A stretch of DNA of 64,000 bases from JBNGOQ01 sp050589645 (GCF_050589645.1 NZ_JBNGOQ010000003.1:186001-250000), one strand, 5' to 3'. Shown: positions 9,163 to 18,506, numbered from the stretch's first letter. The notes: generated from the sequence alone by a model not told the origin. Numbers and translations are program-made.

Positions 9163-10992
9163 ATGGAAAGCTCTTTTATAAAATCATTTTTTCTACTTTT
9201 TTTATTTATCATCCCGGTACAGGGATTCGCACAGAACATCCCTATTGAAAATAGATTGGAGAATATTGTCGTAAAGAAGGACACTTCTTTCGTGACGCAT
9301 GTTAGTGTAACATTGAAAAAGAGTGACCAAGCAATAATATATCCCATTTTTTACGATAGTGAGCTCGAGAAAATATCCAACATTCAGGTCTATTCAAAAA
9401 AAGGTAAACGATTTAAGCCTATGAAGGATATGATTATTGTTGAAGAGGATGTTGAACTTGATTATATAGCGAGCAAAAAGGTAAAATCTATTTTTATCCC
9501 CTCTGAATACGAAACGAAAATTTCATATACCGTTGAATGCAGCGAGCTCATGTATTTTTCAGATTTGCGTTTTTTTTCGAATAATACAATAGATACACTA
9601 AAATATCAAATCACAGTACCTAAAACATTTCGTTTTATCCATAATACAATTTATAAGGATTCCCTTGATTATATGGCTATTGATTCAATCAGCTCTGATA
9701 GTATTACAAGGTGGAACATTAAAGTGGTCCCAGAAAAGATTGAGCCTGATCCCTTAACGTTTTTCGGTATTTATAGGAACAAGAAAGTTCCTTTGATGAG
9801 GACCATTGTGGTGCCGGTTTCATATAAAGACGATGGGCTGAAGTACCTGAATGATTGGTATCTTCAGAAAGTGGAAACCAAAAGGGGGCTGAACCCTGAG
9901 GTCCTTAATAAAATAGATGAACTGACCAAAGGAGTATCCGACCCTAGGCAAGTGATGGAAATTCTATACAATTACGTAAGAAGTAATTTTAAATATGTTG
10001 CCATTGAAATCGGGATGGGGGCTTTTATCCCGACTCATGCCAACGAAGTATTTTCGAACAAGGAGGGTGATTGTAAGGATTTATCCAATTTTCTTTCCGA
10101 AGCCCTAAACTACAAAGGAATAAAAAGTCATATCGCGTTAGCAGCTACCTATGATCATATAAGTGATTGTGATTTTCCTTCATTGAGTTCAGCCAATCAT
10201 GTTGTTTGCCTTGCCTATATAAAAGATGAACCAATTGTATTGGACCCCACCGATCCAATTCATTTTCCAGAAACACCTGTGCAAAGTATACAAAACCGTT
10301 CCATATTGATTATCAACCCGAACGGAGGAGAGAGGTATAAGATAAAAGGATTTACCCCACAGCAAAATTTAATCGATTATGAAATAGGATTAAAGGCAAA
10401 TTCGGATCGAATGCTAATGGAGGGTGAGTTTAAAGCTTGGTACAACGGAATTTCAGGGAATTTTTTGAGACGCGAATTTAGATACATTGGCAAGGACAAG
10501 ATGAATTCTGCAGGAAAAAGATATTACGAATCAGTATTTGGTAATCAATCTATTTCTGATTTTAAAGTAAACCATAATGCTAATTCAATAGGTGCAGAAG
10601 GCAAAATATCAATAAATGGAAAAATATTCAATGACACCAATAATCGAATGCTATTTCTTGATTTTTTACCTCGTATCATAGAAACTGAAAACAGGGAAAC
10701 CCTATTGGAAGGCACTCATTTGGGTAGTAATTTCAACAAAAATGTGAATTTGAGGATTGAGATGGATGAAATTTTTGAAACCTTTGCTCCGATTGAACAC
10801 ACTTTCTCGGACAAGGGAGTTTCCTTGCACCTAAAAATCTCCAATCCCTCTGATTTTATCATAGAGTGCAATTATGAATTTATGTTCGACTACATTACTA
10901 TCGAAAAGGACAACCATGCCATTACAAACGAGGTCTTAAAATCCTTTAAAAAAATAATCAATGAACCTATTATTCTTAGGAAAAAGGGCTAA
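9163..10992 (+). CDS. DUF3857 / transglutaminase-like exported protein
   Basis: 609 residues. A signal peptide is clear (FFLLFLFIIPVQGFAQ). The N-terminal ~250 residues have the DUF3857 pattern (opening beta-rich half with SFVTHVSVTLKKSDQ and EYETKISYTVE). The transglutaminase-like core has C304 in NKEGDCKDLSNFLSEAL, H346 in SANHVVCLAY and D361 in VLDPTDP, so the Cys-His-Asp triad is complete. Such pairs are frequent in Bacteroidota cell envelopes and have no firmly known substrate. The C-terminal ~200 residues are beta-rich. The next gene encodes a relative and starts 7 bp after this stop (or overlaps it if a further-upstream start is used), so they are one operon. AT-rich composition compared with genes on both sides. 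Confidence 0.85.
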   Translation: MESSFIKSFFLLFLFIIPVQGFAQNIPIENRLENIVVKKDTSFVTHVSVTLKKSDQAIIYPIFYDSELEKISNIQVYSKKGKRFKPMKDMIIVEEDVELDYIASKKVKSIFIPSEYETKISYTVECSELMYFSDLRFFSNNTIDTLKYQITVPKTFRFIHNTIYKDSLDYMAIDSISSDSITRWNIKVVPEKIEPDPLTFFGIYRNKKVPLMRTIVVPVSYKDDGLKYLNDWYLQKVETKRGLNPEVLNKIDELTKGVSDPRQVMEILYNYVRSNFKYVAIEIGMGAFIPTHANEVFSNKEGDCKDLSNFLSEALNYKGIKSHIALAATYDHISDCDFPSLSSANHVVCLAYIKDEPIVLDPTDPIHFPETPVQSIQNRSILIINPNGGERYKIKGFTPQQNLIDYEIGLKANSDRMLMEGEFKAWYNGISGNFLRREFRYIGKDKMNSAGKRYYESVFGNQSISDFKVNHNANSIGAEGKISINGKIFNDTNNRMLFLDFLPRIIETENRETLLEGTHLGSNFNKNVNLRIEMDEIFETFAPIEHTFSDKGVSLHLKISNPSDFIIECNYEFMFDYITIEKDNHAITNEVLKSFKKIINEPIILRKKG

Positions 10993-10999
10993 AAAATTC

Positions 11000-12988
11000 A
11001 TGGTATTATTGTTTCTTGCCTTGTTAGGCACGAGCGCAACTGCCAATGATAGTATTCCGGACCCTAATTTTCTTAAACATTGTAAAAACTCCGATGCCTA
11101 CCTACTGTATTCTTATACAGACGTTTCATATGTCCGATCCTGGGCAAAGTATAAAAGGCAGATTTCGATAAATAACAAACTAGTCGTTAACAACTATGCC
11201 GGGGTCGATAAGTTTGCATATTTGAATTTAACCAAGTTCATAAGCAATAATTTAAATGAGATTAGCGTCAAAACCCTAAAGGCCGATGGCACCGTAGTTG
11301 AGTTAGATTCAAGTCTTGTCTTTCGGCGCAAATCCAGTGACAGGAAATTTGGACCTATAAACTACCCTATTCCCGGTGTTGAACCTGGAGATACGATCGA
11401 AACTTCTTACATATATACCGAATACCTGAAAAAGAATGAAATGATGGATTTTGTAAATCTATATGCAAATGTGCCAAGTTTGAATTCTGAGTATTCCATA
11501 AGATCAAGTCCAGACCTTCTCGTCAGATATAAGGGATACAATAAATTTCCTGAACCCCAGGTAATTTCAAATGATACGCTATTGTACTGTTTGTTTAAAA
11601 TGGAAAAAATTAAGGGTCTGACCGAGAACTCGAACACCTGCTTACCTTGTGAGTTACCATACATGTATTATTCAATGGAAAAAAGCGATACCGAAATCAG
11701 AACATGGAAGGATGTATATAATCAGGAATTTAATGCTATCACCCAGCCCATTTCATTTGATCATCAAAATTCATCCTACTATGGCAGATGGAAAAGAAGT
11801 GTAATCGGCGAGGCTAAAGACAGTAGTAAATATCACCAGTTTAATCTTTTGCATAAAGATATTCTGGATAATATTCGAATGGAGCCCGCCAAAAGGAGCG
11901 AGTTGTTGAAATCGAACGGCTATTTTCTTAAGGAGAAACGTCTTAACCCCCATAGTGTCCGAAGGTTATATAGGCGATTATTGGAAGATTTGGAAATTGA
12001 ATATTGGGCCGTGTTTGCAAGAAGTAAACGAGCGGGACATATTGATCCCTATTATATTAGAAAAGGGGAGTATGATCACGTCTTTTTTGCATATAGTAAT
12101 GAGAATGGCACCATGAACCTTCTATATCCGCACCAAGCTTACTACAAATATCAGATTAACGAAATTCCAACTTCGATCTATAATACAAAAGCAGTTATTG
12201 CGAAGCCCTATTTAACTAAGAAAATTAAGAAAAGCGAAAAGTTTATTAACTATAATTTTGAATTGGCCGAAGTAGATTCTGTTGCCGTGAACATAATCAA
12301 ATTACCCGGAACAAGCGCCCATCGCAATTACATAAAACAGACTTTTTATAGTTATGTTGATCTGGAGAAAAAAGAAACCCCGGTCAAATATAAATTTTCG
12401 GTATCTGGCGGATTGTATACTGAAATAAAAAGTTTTTTTGAACTATTGGCACAAGACGAGGAAGCAAGTGGTTTTTATGATGCGTTGACGGAATTTGAGG
12501 GAAATGAGGATGTGATACAGATTGATACTATTACCGAGACCAAATTAAGACAAACCAAACCCTTTGTCTATACAATGAACGCGGAGGGTGCTCTAAAAGG
12601 GGCTATGTCCTTTTTAAATGATAGTATTGTAAGCATTTCCCTTGATAAACTGATCCAACATAACCAGATTGAAAGTGAACAAGATACGACCGATTTAAAC
12701 TATTACCTCGATTATGGCTATACCGATTATACCATGATCATATTTAATTTTCCAAGTGATATTGAAGTGTTGGATGTTGATGGTTATGATATTGATTTTA
12801 AAAATGATTTCGGAGCGTATTTCTTTAAACTAAAAGTAGTAAATGGGAATGAGGTGACCCTTCAGTCTAACTATAAAATTATTAGGGATATGATTCCAAA
12901 AAATAGATACGGGCAGTTAAAAAAATTAAACCAATTGGTAAAAGAAGCCAGGAATAAACGCGTAATCATAAAGCTAATGAACCGGTAA
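11000..12988 (+). CDS. DUF3857-like exported protein with degenerate transglutaminase region
   Basis: 662 residues from the ATG at 11000, which follows the previous stop and opens directly into a signal peptide (VLLFLALLGTSATAND); a start at 10961 would add 13 residues and overlap the upstream gene. The N-terminal half is DUF3857-like (VNNYAGVDKFAYLNLTKF; YPIPGVEPGDTIETSYIYTE). The middle keeps the helical pattern of a transglutaminase core (NPHSVRRLYRRLLEDLEIEY, then GEYDHVFFAYSNENGT), but the nucleophilic Cys is replaced and the final Asp motif has become YPHQAYY. The His position is retained (DHVFFAY). It is therefore probably non-catalytic and may be a binding partner of the active upstream protein. 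No membrane segment other than the signal. Confidence 0.75.
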   Translation: MVLLFLALLGTSATANDSIPDPNFLKHCKNSDAYLLYSYTDVSYVRSWAKYKRQISINNKLVVNNYAGVDKFAYLNLTKFISNNLNEISVKTLKADGTVVELDSSLVFRRKSSDRKFGPINYPIPGVEPGDTIETSYIYTEYLKKNEMMDFVNLYANVPSLNSEYSIRSSPDLLVRYKGYNKFPEPQVISNDTLLYCLFKMEKIKGLTENSNTCLPCELPYMYYSMEKSDTEIRTWKDVYNQEFNAITQPISFDHQNSSYYGRWKRSVIGEAKDSSKYHQFNLLHKDILDNIRMEPAKRSELLKSNGYFLKEKRLNPHSVRRLYRRLLEDLEIEYWAVFARSKRAGHIDPYYIRKGEYDHVFFAYSNENGTMNLLYPHQAYYKYQINEIPTSIYNTKAVIAKPYLTKKIKKSEKFINYNFELAEVDSVAVNIIKLPGTSAHRNYIKQTFYSYVDLEKKETPVKYKFSVSGGLYTEIKSFFELLAQDEEASGFYDALTEFEGNEDVIQIDTITETKLRQTKPFVYTMNAEGALKGAMSFLNDSIVSISLDKLIQHNQIESEQDTTDLNYYLDYGYTDYTMIIFNFPSDIEVLDVDGYDIDFKNDFGAYFFKLKVVNGNEVTLQSNYKIIRDMIPKNRYGQLKKLNQLVKEARNKRVIIKLMNR

Positions 12989-13126
12989 GACTCGTGACAA
13001 AACAAGCTCTTTTGCCAAGTAAAAACAAAATAACTTTAGAAGCATCGGATGGATAGTGTTTATGGACCGAAGTTCAAATAAACGATAATCACCAAAAACA
13101 TCGAACCAAACCAATAATTGAAACAT

Positions 13127-13633
13127 ATGGACAATATTTCATGCCCAGCTTGTAAACAAGAGTACTCCGAAATCCAAGAAATCTGCGAAAACTGCAAATT
13201 TCCATTCAATGGAACCGAAAAGGAAAAATCACTTCACATTGGAAGATTTATTAACAAAAAGGGAGTTATTGTGGACTCCTCGGATGCTATTCGAAGGAGT
13301 CAGTTAATCCTGTATGCGATTGCTGGAATTAATGCCCTCTTTATAATCGTTATCACACTTACGGGCAAGATTCAGCTATTCGATATAGCCTTAAATGGGA
13401 TACTAGCCCTGGTTTTTTTACTATGCGGGCTATTCATCCGACAAAGACCCATGCTACTGACATTAATTCCATTGATTTTAATTTTAGGAATTTATGCACT
13501 AAACTTCTTGGTTGACCCTTCTTCTATTTTCAAGGGAATAATCGTTAAATTAATTATCATAGGAAGTTTAATTTACAGTCTTTATTTGATAGATCGTGCC
13601 AAAAGGTTTCAAAGCAAGTTTGGCGCCGATTGA
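13127..13633 (+). CDS. zinc-ribbon membrane protein
   Basis: 168 residues from the ATG at 13127; the TTG nine bases upstream is less likely. A two-CxxC zinc ribbon opens the protein (CPACKQEY, then CENCKFPF), and four hydrophobic segments follow (~65-160). Such N-terminal zinc-ribbon plus small membrane-bundle proteins are common and uncharacterised in Flavobacteriaceae. It follows the DUF3857 pair by 138 bp, so linkage is possible but not shown. Confidence 0.75.
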   Translation: MDNISCPACKQEYSEIQEICENCKFPFNGTEKEKSLHIGRFINKKGVIVDSSDAIRRSQLILYAIAGINALFIIVITLTGKIQLFDIALNGILALVFLLCGLFIRQRPMLLTLIPLILILGIYALNFLVDPSSIFKGIIVKLIIIGSLIYSLYLIDRAKRFQSKFGAD

Positions 13634-13842
13634 AATGTAACATTGGAATCACAAGTCTATGATACGGTATTTTATAGTCGGGAAAAGGATCGAAACAAAA
13701 ATCAACTTCTATCTTATTAGGCATTTATAGGAAAAAGGAAAAATACCATTTAAGACCTAGGTAGATGATTTTCAGATAATCAGGCGCAACCCCTTTGTAC
13801 TTTATACGTCTTAAAGGCAAACATTTCCAACAACAACACCCA

Positions 13843-14394
13843 ATGGCTATGAGAACTGGTTTAAAATTGCTTTGCTATGTTATCATTGGTGTCACAATAG
13901 TAGCTTGTAATTCGGATGACAATGCAACGGAGGTATTTGAACCTACCAGCGCTGAGAACGCGGACAGGATCAAGCTATTGATGAATAACCGTAGTTTCCG
14001 ACAGTTTTCTCCAGGTGTTGACGCCTCTCCCCGCAAGGGAGTCGTAATTTCCTTTTTTTCACGGGAGGATTCAAAATTGAGTTTATGGGCACAATTTGCC
14101 GAAGGGAATGTTGCCATAAGTGAATGGGAGATAAAGGCCACAGCTTATGAGGTTTTAAAGAATAGGGATTCGGAGATTTATAAGTTTGAGTTCAAAGGAA
14201 TTACAACAGAACAGATGCTTCCAAATAAGTGTGCGGACTGCATCCCTGTGGATACCATAAGTTTGCTGGTACAAAATCCGTCCGACGCAGAACAAATACG
14301 CTTCAGAATAGAAACGAACGCCGATTTACCTTCCCCCTATCCGATATTTACTTCCTGGACCAAGTTCTCGGAAGACCTTATACTCTCCAATTGA
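13843..14394 (+). CDS. putative lipoprotein
   Basis: 183 residues from the ATG at 13843, chosen because it leads directly into a lipoprotein signal (LLCYVIIGVTIVAC, Cys followed by NSDDN, an Asp-rich export-type tail). The rest contains FSREDSKLSLWAQFAEGN and a CADC pair, and reads as a compact beta domain. I cannot assign a function. An in-frame TTG 48 bp upstream would place extra charged residues before the signal and is rejected. Confidence 0.7.
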   Translation: MAMRTGLKLLCYVIIGVTIVACNSDDNATEVFEPTSAENADRIKLLMNNRSFRQFSPGVDASPRKGVVISFFSREDSKLSLWAQFAEGNVAISEWEIKATAYEVLKNRDSEIYKFEFKGITTEQMLPNKCADCIPVDTISLLVQNPSDAEQIRFRIETNADLPSPYPIFTSWTKFSEDLILSN

Positions 14395-14516
14395 AGGAAA
14401 GAGGTTTTCTTTCAATTCGATCTACAATAGTGGTCCAAGTACTTGCACAGTGCAGTCTTGATCACCATAACGTTCCAAAAAAAAGCGAATAACATCTAGG
14501 ATAGCAATTTTCGATA

Positions 14517-14560
14517 TCCCCAAAAACCCAGGAATTTTTACTTTAGTGTTCATCCATTTG
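14517..14560 (+). promoter_or_regulatory. recurrent motif, copy 3
   Basis: CCCCAAAAACCCAGGAAT, then TTTTACTTTAGTGTTCAT, ending ~45 bp before the ABM-domain gene. Same order of A-run, CC, AGGAATTT as copy 2. Confidence 0.35.
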
Positions 14561-14604
14561 TTGGGTGAGGTCATTCAAATAAATCCAAAACAACTGTATT
14601 CATT

Positions 14605-14904
14605 ATGTCATATTATGTTATCACCCGAACGTATCTGGAAGATCGATCCGTAAAAAAGGACGTGTTGGAAATGTCCAAGGCCTCGGCCGAAATATTTAAA
14701 AAGCAACCGGGTTTGATCGAAATGAAGTCGTTATACGCCGAAAACGAAACACACATTTCTACCTATCTGGTATGGGAGGATCAACAAGCTCATCTGCGTT
14801 GCATGGAAAGTAAGGATTTTGCAGAGGTAACTGCACAATGGACAAATTTTATACAACAAGGGAAGATACGATTTGAATTGGAGACCTATGGCTTGATCAA
14901 ATAG
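14605..14904 (+). CDS. ABM-domain (antibiotic biosynthesis monooxygenase-like) protein
   Basis: 99 residues, one ferredoxin-like ABM/dimeric alpha-beta barrel domain. The pattern is a first strand YYVITRTYLED, helix VLEMSKASAEIFKKQPGL, a strand EMKSLYAENETHISTYLVWED, and a second helix LRCMESKDFAEVTAQWTNF. The family includes small oxygenases, heme-degrading enzymes and stress proteins; no residue here fixes the substrate. It is probably a single-gene transcript. Confidence 0.75.
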   Translation: MSYYVITRTYLEDRSVKKDVLEMSKASAEIFKKQPGLIEMKSLYAENETHISTYLVWEDQQAHLRCMESKDFAEVTAQWTNFIQQGKIRFELETYGLIK

Positions 14905-15058
14905 GAGCGTGGTATACCGGTTTAAACCTAAGTGCAAGGCTGATATCCAAGTGAATAGCCAATTACTCCCATGTTTCCCATTTAAAAACCAAAGCAAAGT
15001 GCTATTTTTAGACGGTAATCCCTATTCTTAGGTTTAAAAGGCTAGTCCGCAAAACTCC

Positions 15059-16324
15059 ATGAATCAAAAAAAGGCCCCTTGGCACTTCCTCTTGCTACTC
15101 ATTTTGGCCGGGGAGTCTGTATTTATTATTCCATTTGTTCTTTCACGGGTCTTTAGGCCCACCGTGCTTGAGGTATTTAATTTGGACAATGTGCAATTGG
15201 GTATATGTTTCTCCGTATACGGCATAGTAGCCTTGCTGTCCTATCTCTTAGGAGGTCCGTTGGCCGATAAGTTTCCTCCAAGAAAATTGATTGCAGTGGC
15301 ACTATGGATGACTGCCCTTGGAGGATTGGTCTATGCGACTTACCCCGGTTATACCGTATTAAAAATACTTTATGGCTATTGGGGTTTTACGACCATTTTT
15401 TTATTCTGGGCCCCGATGATCAAGGCAACCCGCGTTTGGGGCGGGTCCACTTCCCAAGGCAAAGCGTTTGGGTTTTTGGACGGTGGACGTGGCTTAGTGG
15501 GGGCGCTGTTCGGAGCTATGGGCGTACTTATTTTTTCACTATTCATTACTTCAGAAATTTCCCAGGCAACGGTCTCCGAAAGCAGGGCAGCCTTTAAGTA
15601 TGTGATTCTGGTGTCCTCAGGTATCGTTGCTTTTGTGGGGGTATTGGTGTGGTTCTTTATGAAAATGGGTCGTCAATTGGAAAAAGAGATTATCCTGGAT
15701 AAAATCACGATATCACAAATAAAAGAGGTGTCACGTCTGCCATCGGTATGGTTGCTGATGATTATTATTCTCTGCGCCTATGTAGGCTACAAAATCACAG
15801 ATGTCTTTTCGTTGTATGCCCAGGACGTGATGCTGTATGACCAAGTACAATCGGCCCAGGTGGGTACTTTTTTATTATTTATCCGCCCTGTGGTTGGCGT
15901 ACTGATCGGGGTAGTGGCAGATCGTTCACAAACTACCTTCTGGTTGGTGGTTAGTTTTGTGGTTTCGTTCTTCGGGGCATTATTGTTCGCTACAGGTATG
16001 ATTTCAGTTTCGATGGCCGTTTTGTTTTTTATATCGATTTTGATCGTGGCGGCCGGAGTGTACGCGGCACGTTCCCTATACTTTGCGGTGATGCAGGAAG
16101 GCCAAATCCCCTTGGTCCTTACCGGAACCGCCGTTGGCCTTATTTCGCTTATCGGCTATACGCCGGATATATTTGCAGGACCGGCGATGGGCTATCTCTT
16201 GGAAAATTCCCCGGGTGCAGAAGGGCATCAGCACGTGTTTTGGATGTTGGCCCTATTTTCCTTTATAGGCGGTATCGCCGCCTGGGGCTACTTCCAATTG
16301 TATAAAGGGCAGAAGCGGCATTGA
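15059..16324 (+). CDS. MFS transporter
   Basis: 421 residues with about twelve hydrophobic segments and the loop 2-3 motif GGPLADKFPPRKL that marks the major facilitator superfamily. A central loop (~205-235, LEKEIILDKITISQIKEVSRL) separates the two halves. The second half repeats the motif weakly (GVLIGVVADRSQT). The substrate is not evident. It is flanked by unrelated small genes and has ~150-250 bp on both sides, so it is likely monocistronic. Confidence 0.85.
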   Translation: MNQKKAPWHFLLLLILAGESVFIIPFVLSRVFRPTVLEVFNLDNVQLGICFSVYGIVALLSYLLGGPLADKFPPRKLIAVALWMTALGGLVYATYPGYTVLKILYGYWGFTTIFLFWAPMIKATRVWGGSTSQGKAFGFLDGGRGLVGALFGAMGVLIFSLFITSEISQATVSESRAAFKYVILVSSGIVAFVGVLVWFFMKMGRQLEKEIILDKITISQIKEVSRLPSVWLLMIIILCAYVGYKITDVFSLYAQDVMLYDQVQSAQVGTFLLFIRPVVGVLIGVVADRSQTTFWLVVSFVVSFFGALLFATGMISVSMAVLFFISILIVAAGVYAARSLYFAVMQEGQIPLVLTGTAVGLISLIGYTPDIFAGPAMGYLLENSPGAEGHQHVFWMLALFSFIGGIAAWGYFQLYKGQKRH

Positions 16325-16528
16325 TGGATCATACGCCAAACAGGGGGTAACCCACAAGAGGAAATACGATAAAGCAAGGAATTAAAGCCGTCACCAGGAA
16401 TACCTCACAAACCATCAGCATGATGTATAATGGCTATAATTCTTGTCGTATCGGCATATGCAATAAATGTTGCCAAAGTTCAAAAAACGATAAAATAGCC
16501 CCGTTTTTAAGGTTCCAAAGCAACGTTT

Positions 16529-16536
16529 TACCTTTG
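16529..16536 (+). promoter_or_regulatory. candidate -7 element
   Basis: TACCTTTG matches the Bacteroidota -7 consensus TAnnTTTG, 36 bp before the lipoprotein start. No clear -33 TTTG at the usual spacing. Confidence 0.3.
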
Positions 16537-16572
16537 TTTTCATCTTTAGGGTAGTTTTTAAAAGTTTAAACG

Positions 16573-17001
16573 ATGAAAAAATCTTATATCGTAATCCTGG
16601 CCCTGCTGCTCAGCAGCTGCTCCAATGGGGATGACAATTCCCAGGAGGGCACGGAAACGGGCACAGTTACCGAATTGGTGGGGGAGTGGACCTGGGTGCA
16701 GTCCACCGGCAGCATCGCCGGCATTACCGTTACCCCGGAAAGCTCGGGCAAGACCATGCGCATCGAATTTACCGAGGAAAACGTCTTTAACAAATTTGTG
16801 GATGGAGTGGAAGTGTACACTTCCCCCTTTGTAATCGATGAAGATAACATTCAATACACTACCCTGGCCCTTTTTGAAAGTGTTGGCCTGGGCTTTGACC
16901 ATCAGGTAGAACAGCAGTTCCAATTTAGGGAGGGCAATACCCTGGTCCTGACCGATCCCTGCTGTGATAATTTTACCTTCCAATTTGTAAAAGCACAATA
17001 A
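16573..17001 (+). CDS. small lipoprotein, lipocalin-like
   Basis: 142 residues; signal IVILALLLSSCSNGDD with lipobox LSSC. The mature part starts with LVGEWTWVQSTGS and continues in short strands (MRIEFTEENVF; TLVLTDPCCDNFTFQF), which resembles the small lipocalin-like lipoproteins of Bacteroidota. Two adjacent Cys near the C-terminus could form disulfides. It is convergent with the next gene; AGGGC and GCCCT arms at 17003-17035 may serve as a shared weak terminator. Confidence 0.7.
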   Translation: MKKSYIVILALLLSSCSNGDDNSQEGTETGTVTELVGEWTWVQSTGSIAGITVTPESSGKTMRIEFTEENVFNKFVDGVEVYTSPFVIDEDNIQYTTLALFESVGLGFDHQVEQQFQFREGNTLVLTDPCCDNFTFQFVKAQ

Positions 17002-17032
17002 GGGCACTTTCCATACGGCAAGAAAGACGGCC

Positions 17033-17461
17033 CTATTTTAAGTTCGACTTCTGGGCCTGGATGATCTTATAGTCCTTGGACAGGATTTTTTCGTTCTTTA
17101 TCGTCCTATTCATGGTGTTGAGGTCCATGATCTGGGCATTCAGCTTTAGTGCCGTGCCCTCTGCCTCGGTACAGCCGTCTATTTCGCCCCTGAGCGTACC
17201 TACGAGCTCGTTTAGGGAGCTAATGGTCGCGTCCTGACTGGCAATCTGTTGATTGAACACCGCTACTTCGTCTTCAAAGGCTTCCTGAGCCAACAACAGG
17301 TTCTTGGATTCTTTTTCACTGACTTTGATGTGAACCCCAAAGATGTTTACCTCAGAGGAGTTCACCAAAAGCCCTTTTACCTCGGTTTTAAATAGGAAGA
17401 GGGCCGCTAAGGCCACTACCGCCCAAATCAGGGTCTTATAGGGAAAACTACGTTCTTTCAT
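17033..17461 (-). CDS. membrane-anchored coiled-coil protein
   Basis: 142 residues from the ATG at 17461. One N-terminal membrane segment (TLIWAVVALAALFLF) is followed by ~105 residues of strong coiled-coil character (KESKNLLLAQEAFEDEVAVF; LNELVGTLRGEIDG; LNTMNRTIKNEKIL). Function unknown. Its upstream region contains the LytTR-like direct repeats at 17569-17599. Confidence 0.65.
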   Translation of the reverse strand: MKERSFPYKTLIWAVVALAALFLFKTEVKGLLVNSSEVNIFGVHIKVSEKESKNLLLAQEAFEDEVAVFNQQIASQDATISSLNELVGTLRGEIDGCTEAEGTALKLNAQIMDLNTMNRTIKNEKILSKDYKIIQAQKSNLK

Positions 17462-17568
17462 AATCGTGGTTTTTGATACAACAAAAGGCCTTGGAAAGCC
17501 TACCAAAAAGGCAGATCATACCCAAGCAGAAGTAAGGTAAGCGTTTTTCATTGAAAATGCAGGTAAAA

Positions 17569-17599
17569 CTGTATGAATAGTAGGAAAGGCTGTACGAAT
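17569..17599 (+). promoter_or_regulatory. LytTR-type direct-repeat operator, site 2
   Basis: CTGTATGAAT (17569-17578) and CTGTACGAAT (17590-17599) are direct repeats with a 21-bp period. LytTR regulators bind two ~9-10-bp direct repeats separated by ~11-13 bp. The site lies between the divergent coiled-coil gene and the alpha/beta hydrolase, ~60 bp upstream of the latter's predicted -33 box. The LytTR regulator encoded at 20710 is the obvious candidate; this is inference. Confidence 0.55.
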
Positions 17600-17620
17600 T
17601 ACAAGATTGCCCTGGCAACG

Positions 17621-17686
17621 GTTGGTCACCTATTCCGCCGTCCGTCCCGCAGCACTTTCACATCCCTATTCCTCGTCCTAGTTTTG
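17621..17686 (+). promoter_or_regulatory. promoter module for alpha/beta hydrolase gene
   Basis: GTTGGTCAC (17621-17629), 26 bp, TTTC (17656-17659), 19 bp, TAGTTTTG (17679-17686). The last two fit Bacteroidota -33/-7 boxes with the exact usual spacing. The same layout recurs at 18413-18478. The start codon is 47 bp downstream. Confidence 0.5.
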
Positions 17687-17733
17687 AGCTTCAGGCCAGA
17701 GGCACTGTAGTACTAATTCAAAATACGGTAAAA

Positions 17734-18387
17734 ATGAGGATCACTAAAACATGCTGTCTTCTGGGGGCACTGCTCCTGGCAACCCAAATCTCCGCCCAAC
17801 GAAAGCTGTCCACCCTTGCCATTTCGGGTGAAAACAACCTACGGTACGCCTATACCCTTCCAGACGATTACGACCCCCATAAGGCCTATCCGGTGCTGAT
17901 TGCCCCGGGCATGGGTCGGGACGACACCACGGTCAACCTGTTTTTCGGCCCCAGACCGGAGCAACACGGTTGGATCCTGATTGAATCCGTAGCACTTATC
18001 CGCGGCGCAAAGGTCATGCAAGCACTTCTGGATGAACTAAAACGCAACTATACCATAGAGGGCTTCCATTTCCTGGGCTACTCGGCCAACAGTGCCGGGG
18101 AGTTTGATATTGCCATGGAACTCGCTTCCGAATTTACCAGTGTAACGGGACTCCCCGGACATCCCCGCACCACGGATTCAAAAAAACTACAGCGGCTAAA
18201 ATCCCTAAAAATTCAGTTTATCGTAGGGGAGAACGACAGCTGGTGGAAAAAACAGGCCCTAAATTCCCAGAAAACACTGGAATCGCTGGGTGTAGACGTG
18301 CGACTCCAGATCGTAAAGGATGGGGGGCATATCCTTAGGCATTATGCGGGCGCTCCGCTGTTTAAGATACTCAACACCTTGCGCTAG
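17734..18387 (+). CDS. exported alpha/beta hydrolase
   Basis: 217 residues with a signal peptide ending at ISAQ. The alpha/beta hydrolase signature is GYSANSAG (nucleophile elbow, Ser in G-x-S), with Asp in VGENDSWW and His in KDGGHILRH completing the triad. The opening ENNLRYAYTLPDDYDPHKAY, then PVLIAPG, is typical of the dienelactone-hydrolase/esterase-like group that cleaves esters or acts as a depolymerase. At 217 residues it is a minimal hydrolase without a lid. Start is the ATG at 17734 behind a promoter-like module and the LytTR-like site. Confidence 0.8.
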   Translation: MRITKTCCLLGALLLATQISAQRKLSTLAISGENNLRYAYTLPDDYDPHKAYPVLIAPGMGRDDTTVNLFFGPRPEQHGWILIESVALIRGAKVMQALLDELKRNYTIEGFHFLGYSANSAGEFDIAMELASEFTSVTGLPGHPRTTDSKKLQRLKSLKIQFIVGENDSWWKKQALNSQKTLESLGVDVRLQIVKDGGHILRHYAGAPLFKILNTLR

Positions 18388-18412
18388 GGGGTCTTCCGTT
18401 GTTGGACTAACC

Positions 18413-18478
18413 GTTGGTCACATCATCCGTCGTTTACCACAAGCGCCTTTCCGCACCCCTTTTCCACACCTACTTTCG
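18413..18478 (+). promoter_or_regulatory. promoter module for DinB-like gene
   Basis: GTTGGTCAC (18413-18421), 26 bp, TTTC (18448-18451), 19 bp, TACTTTCG (18471-18478). Spacings are identical to those of the module at 17621-17686, and the intervening bases are partly conserved. ATG follows 29 bp downstream. Confidence 0.5.
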
Positions 18479-18506
18479 TCCGTATTAATCTTAAAATCAC
18501 AAAAAC

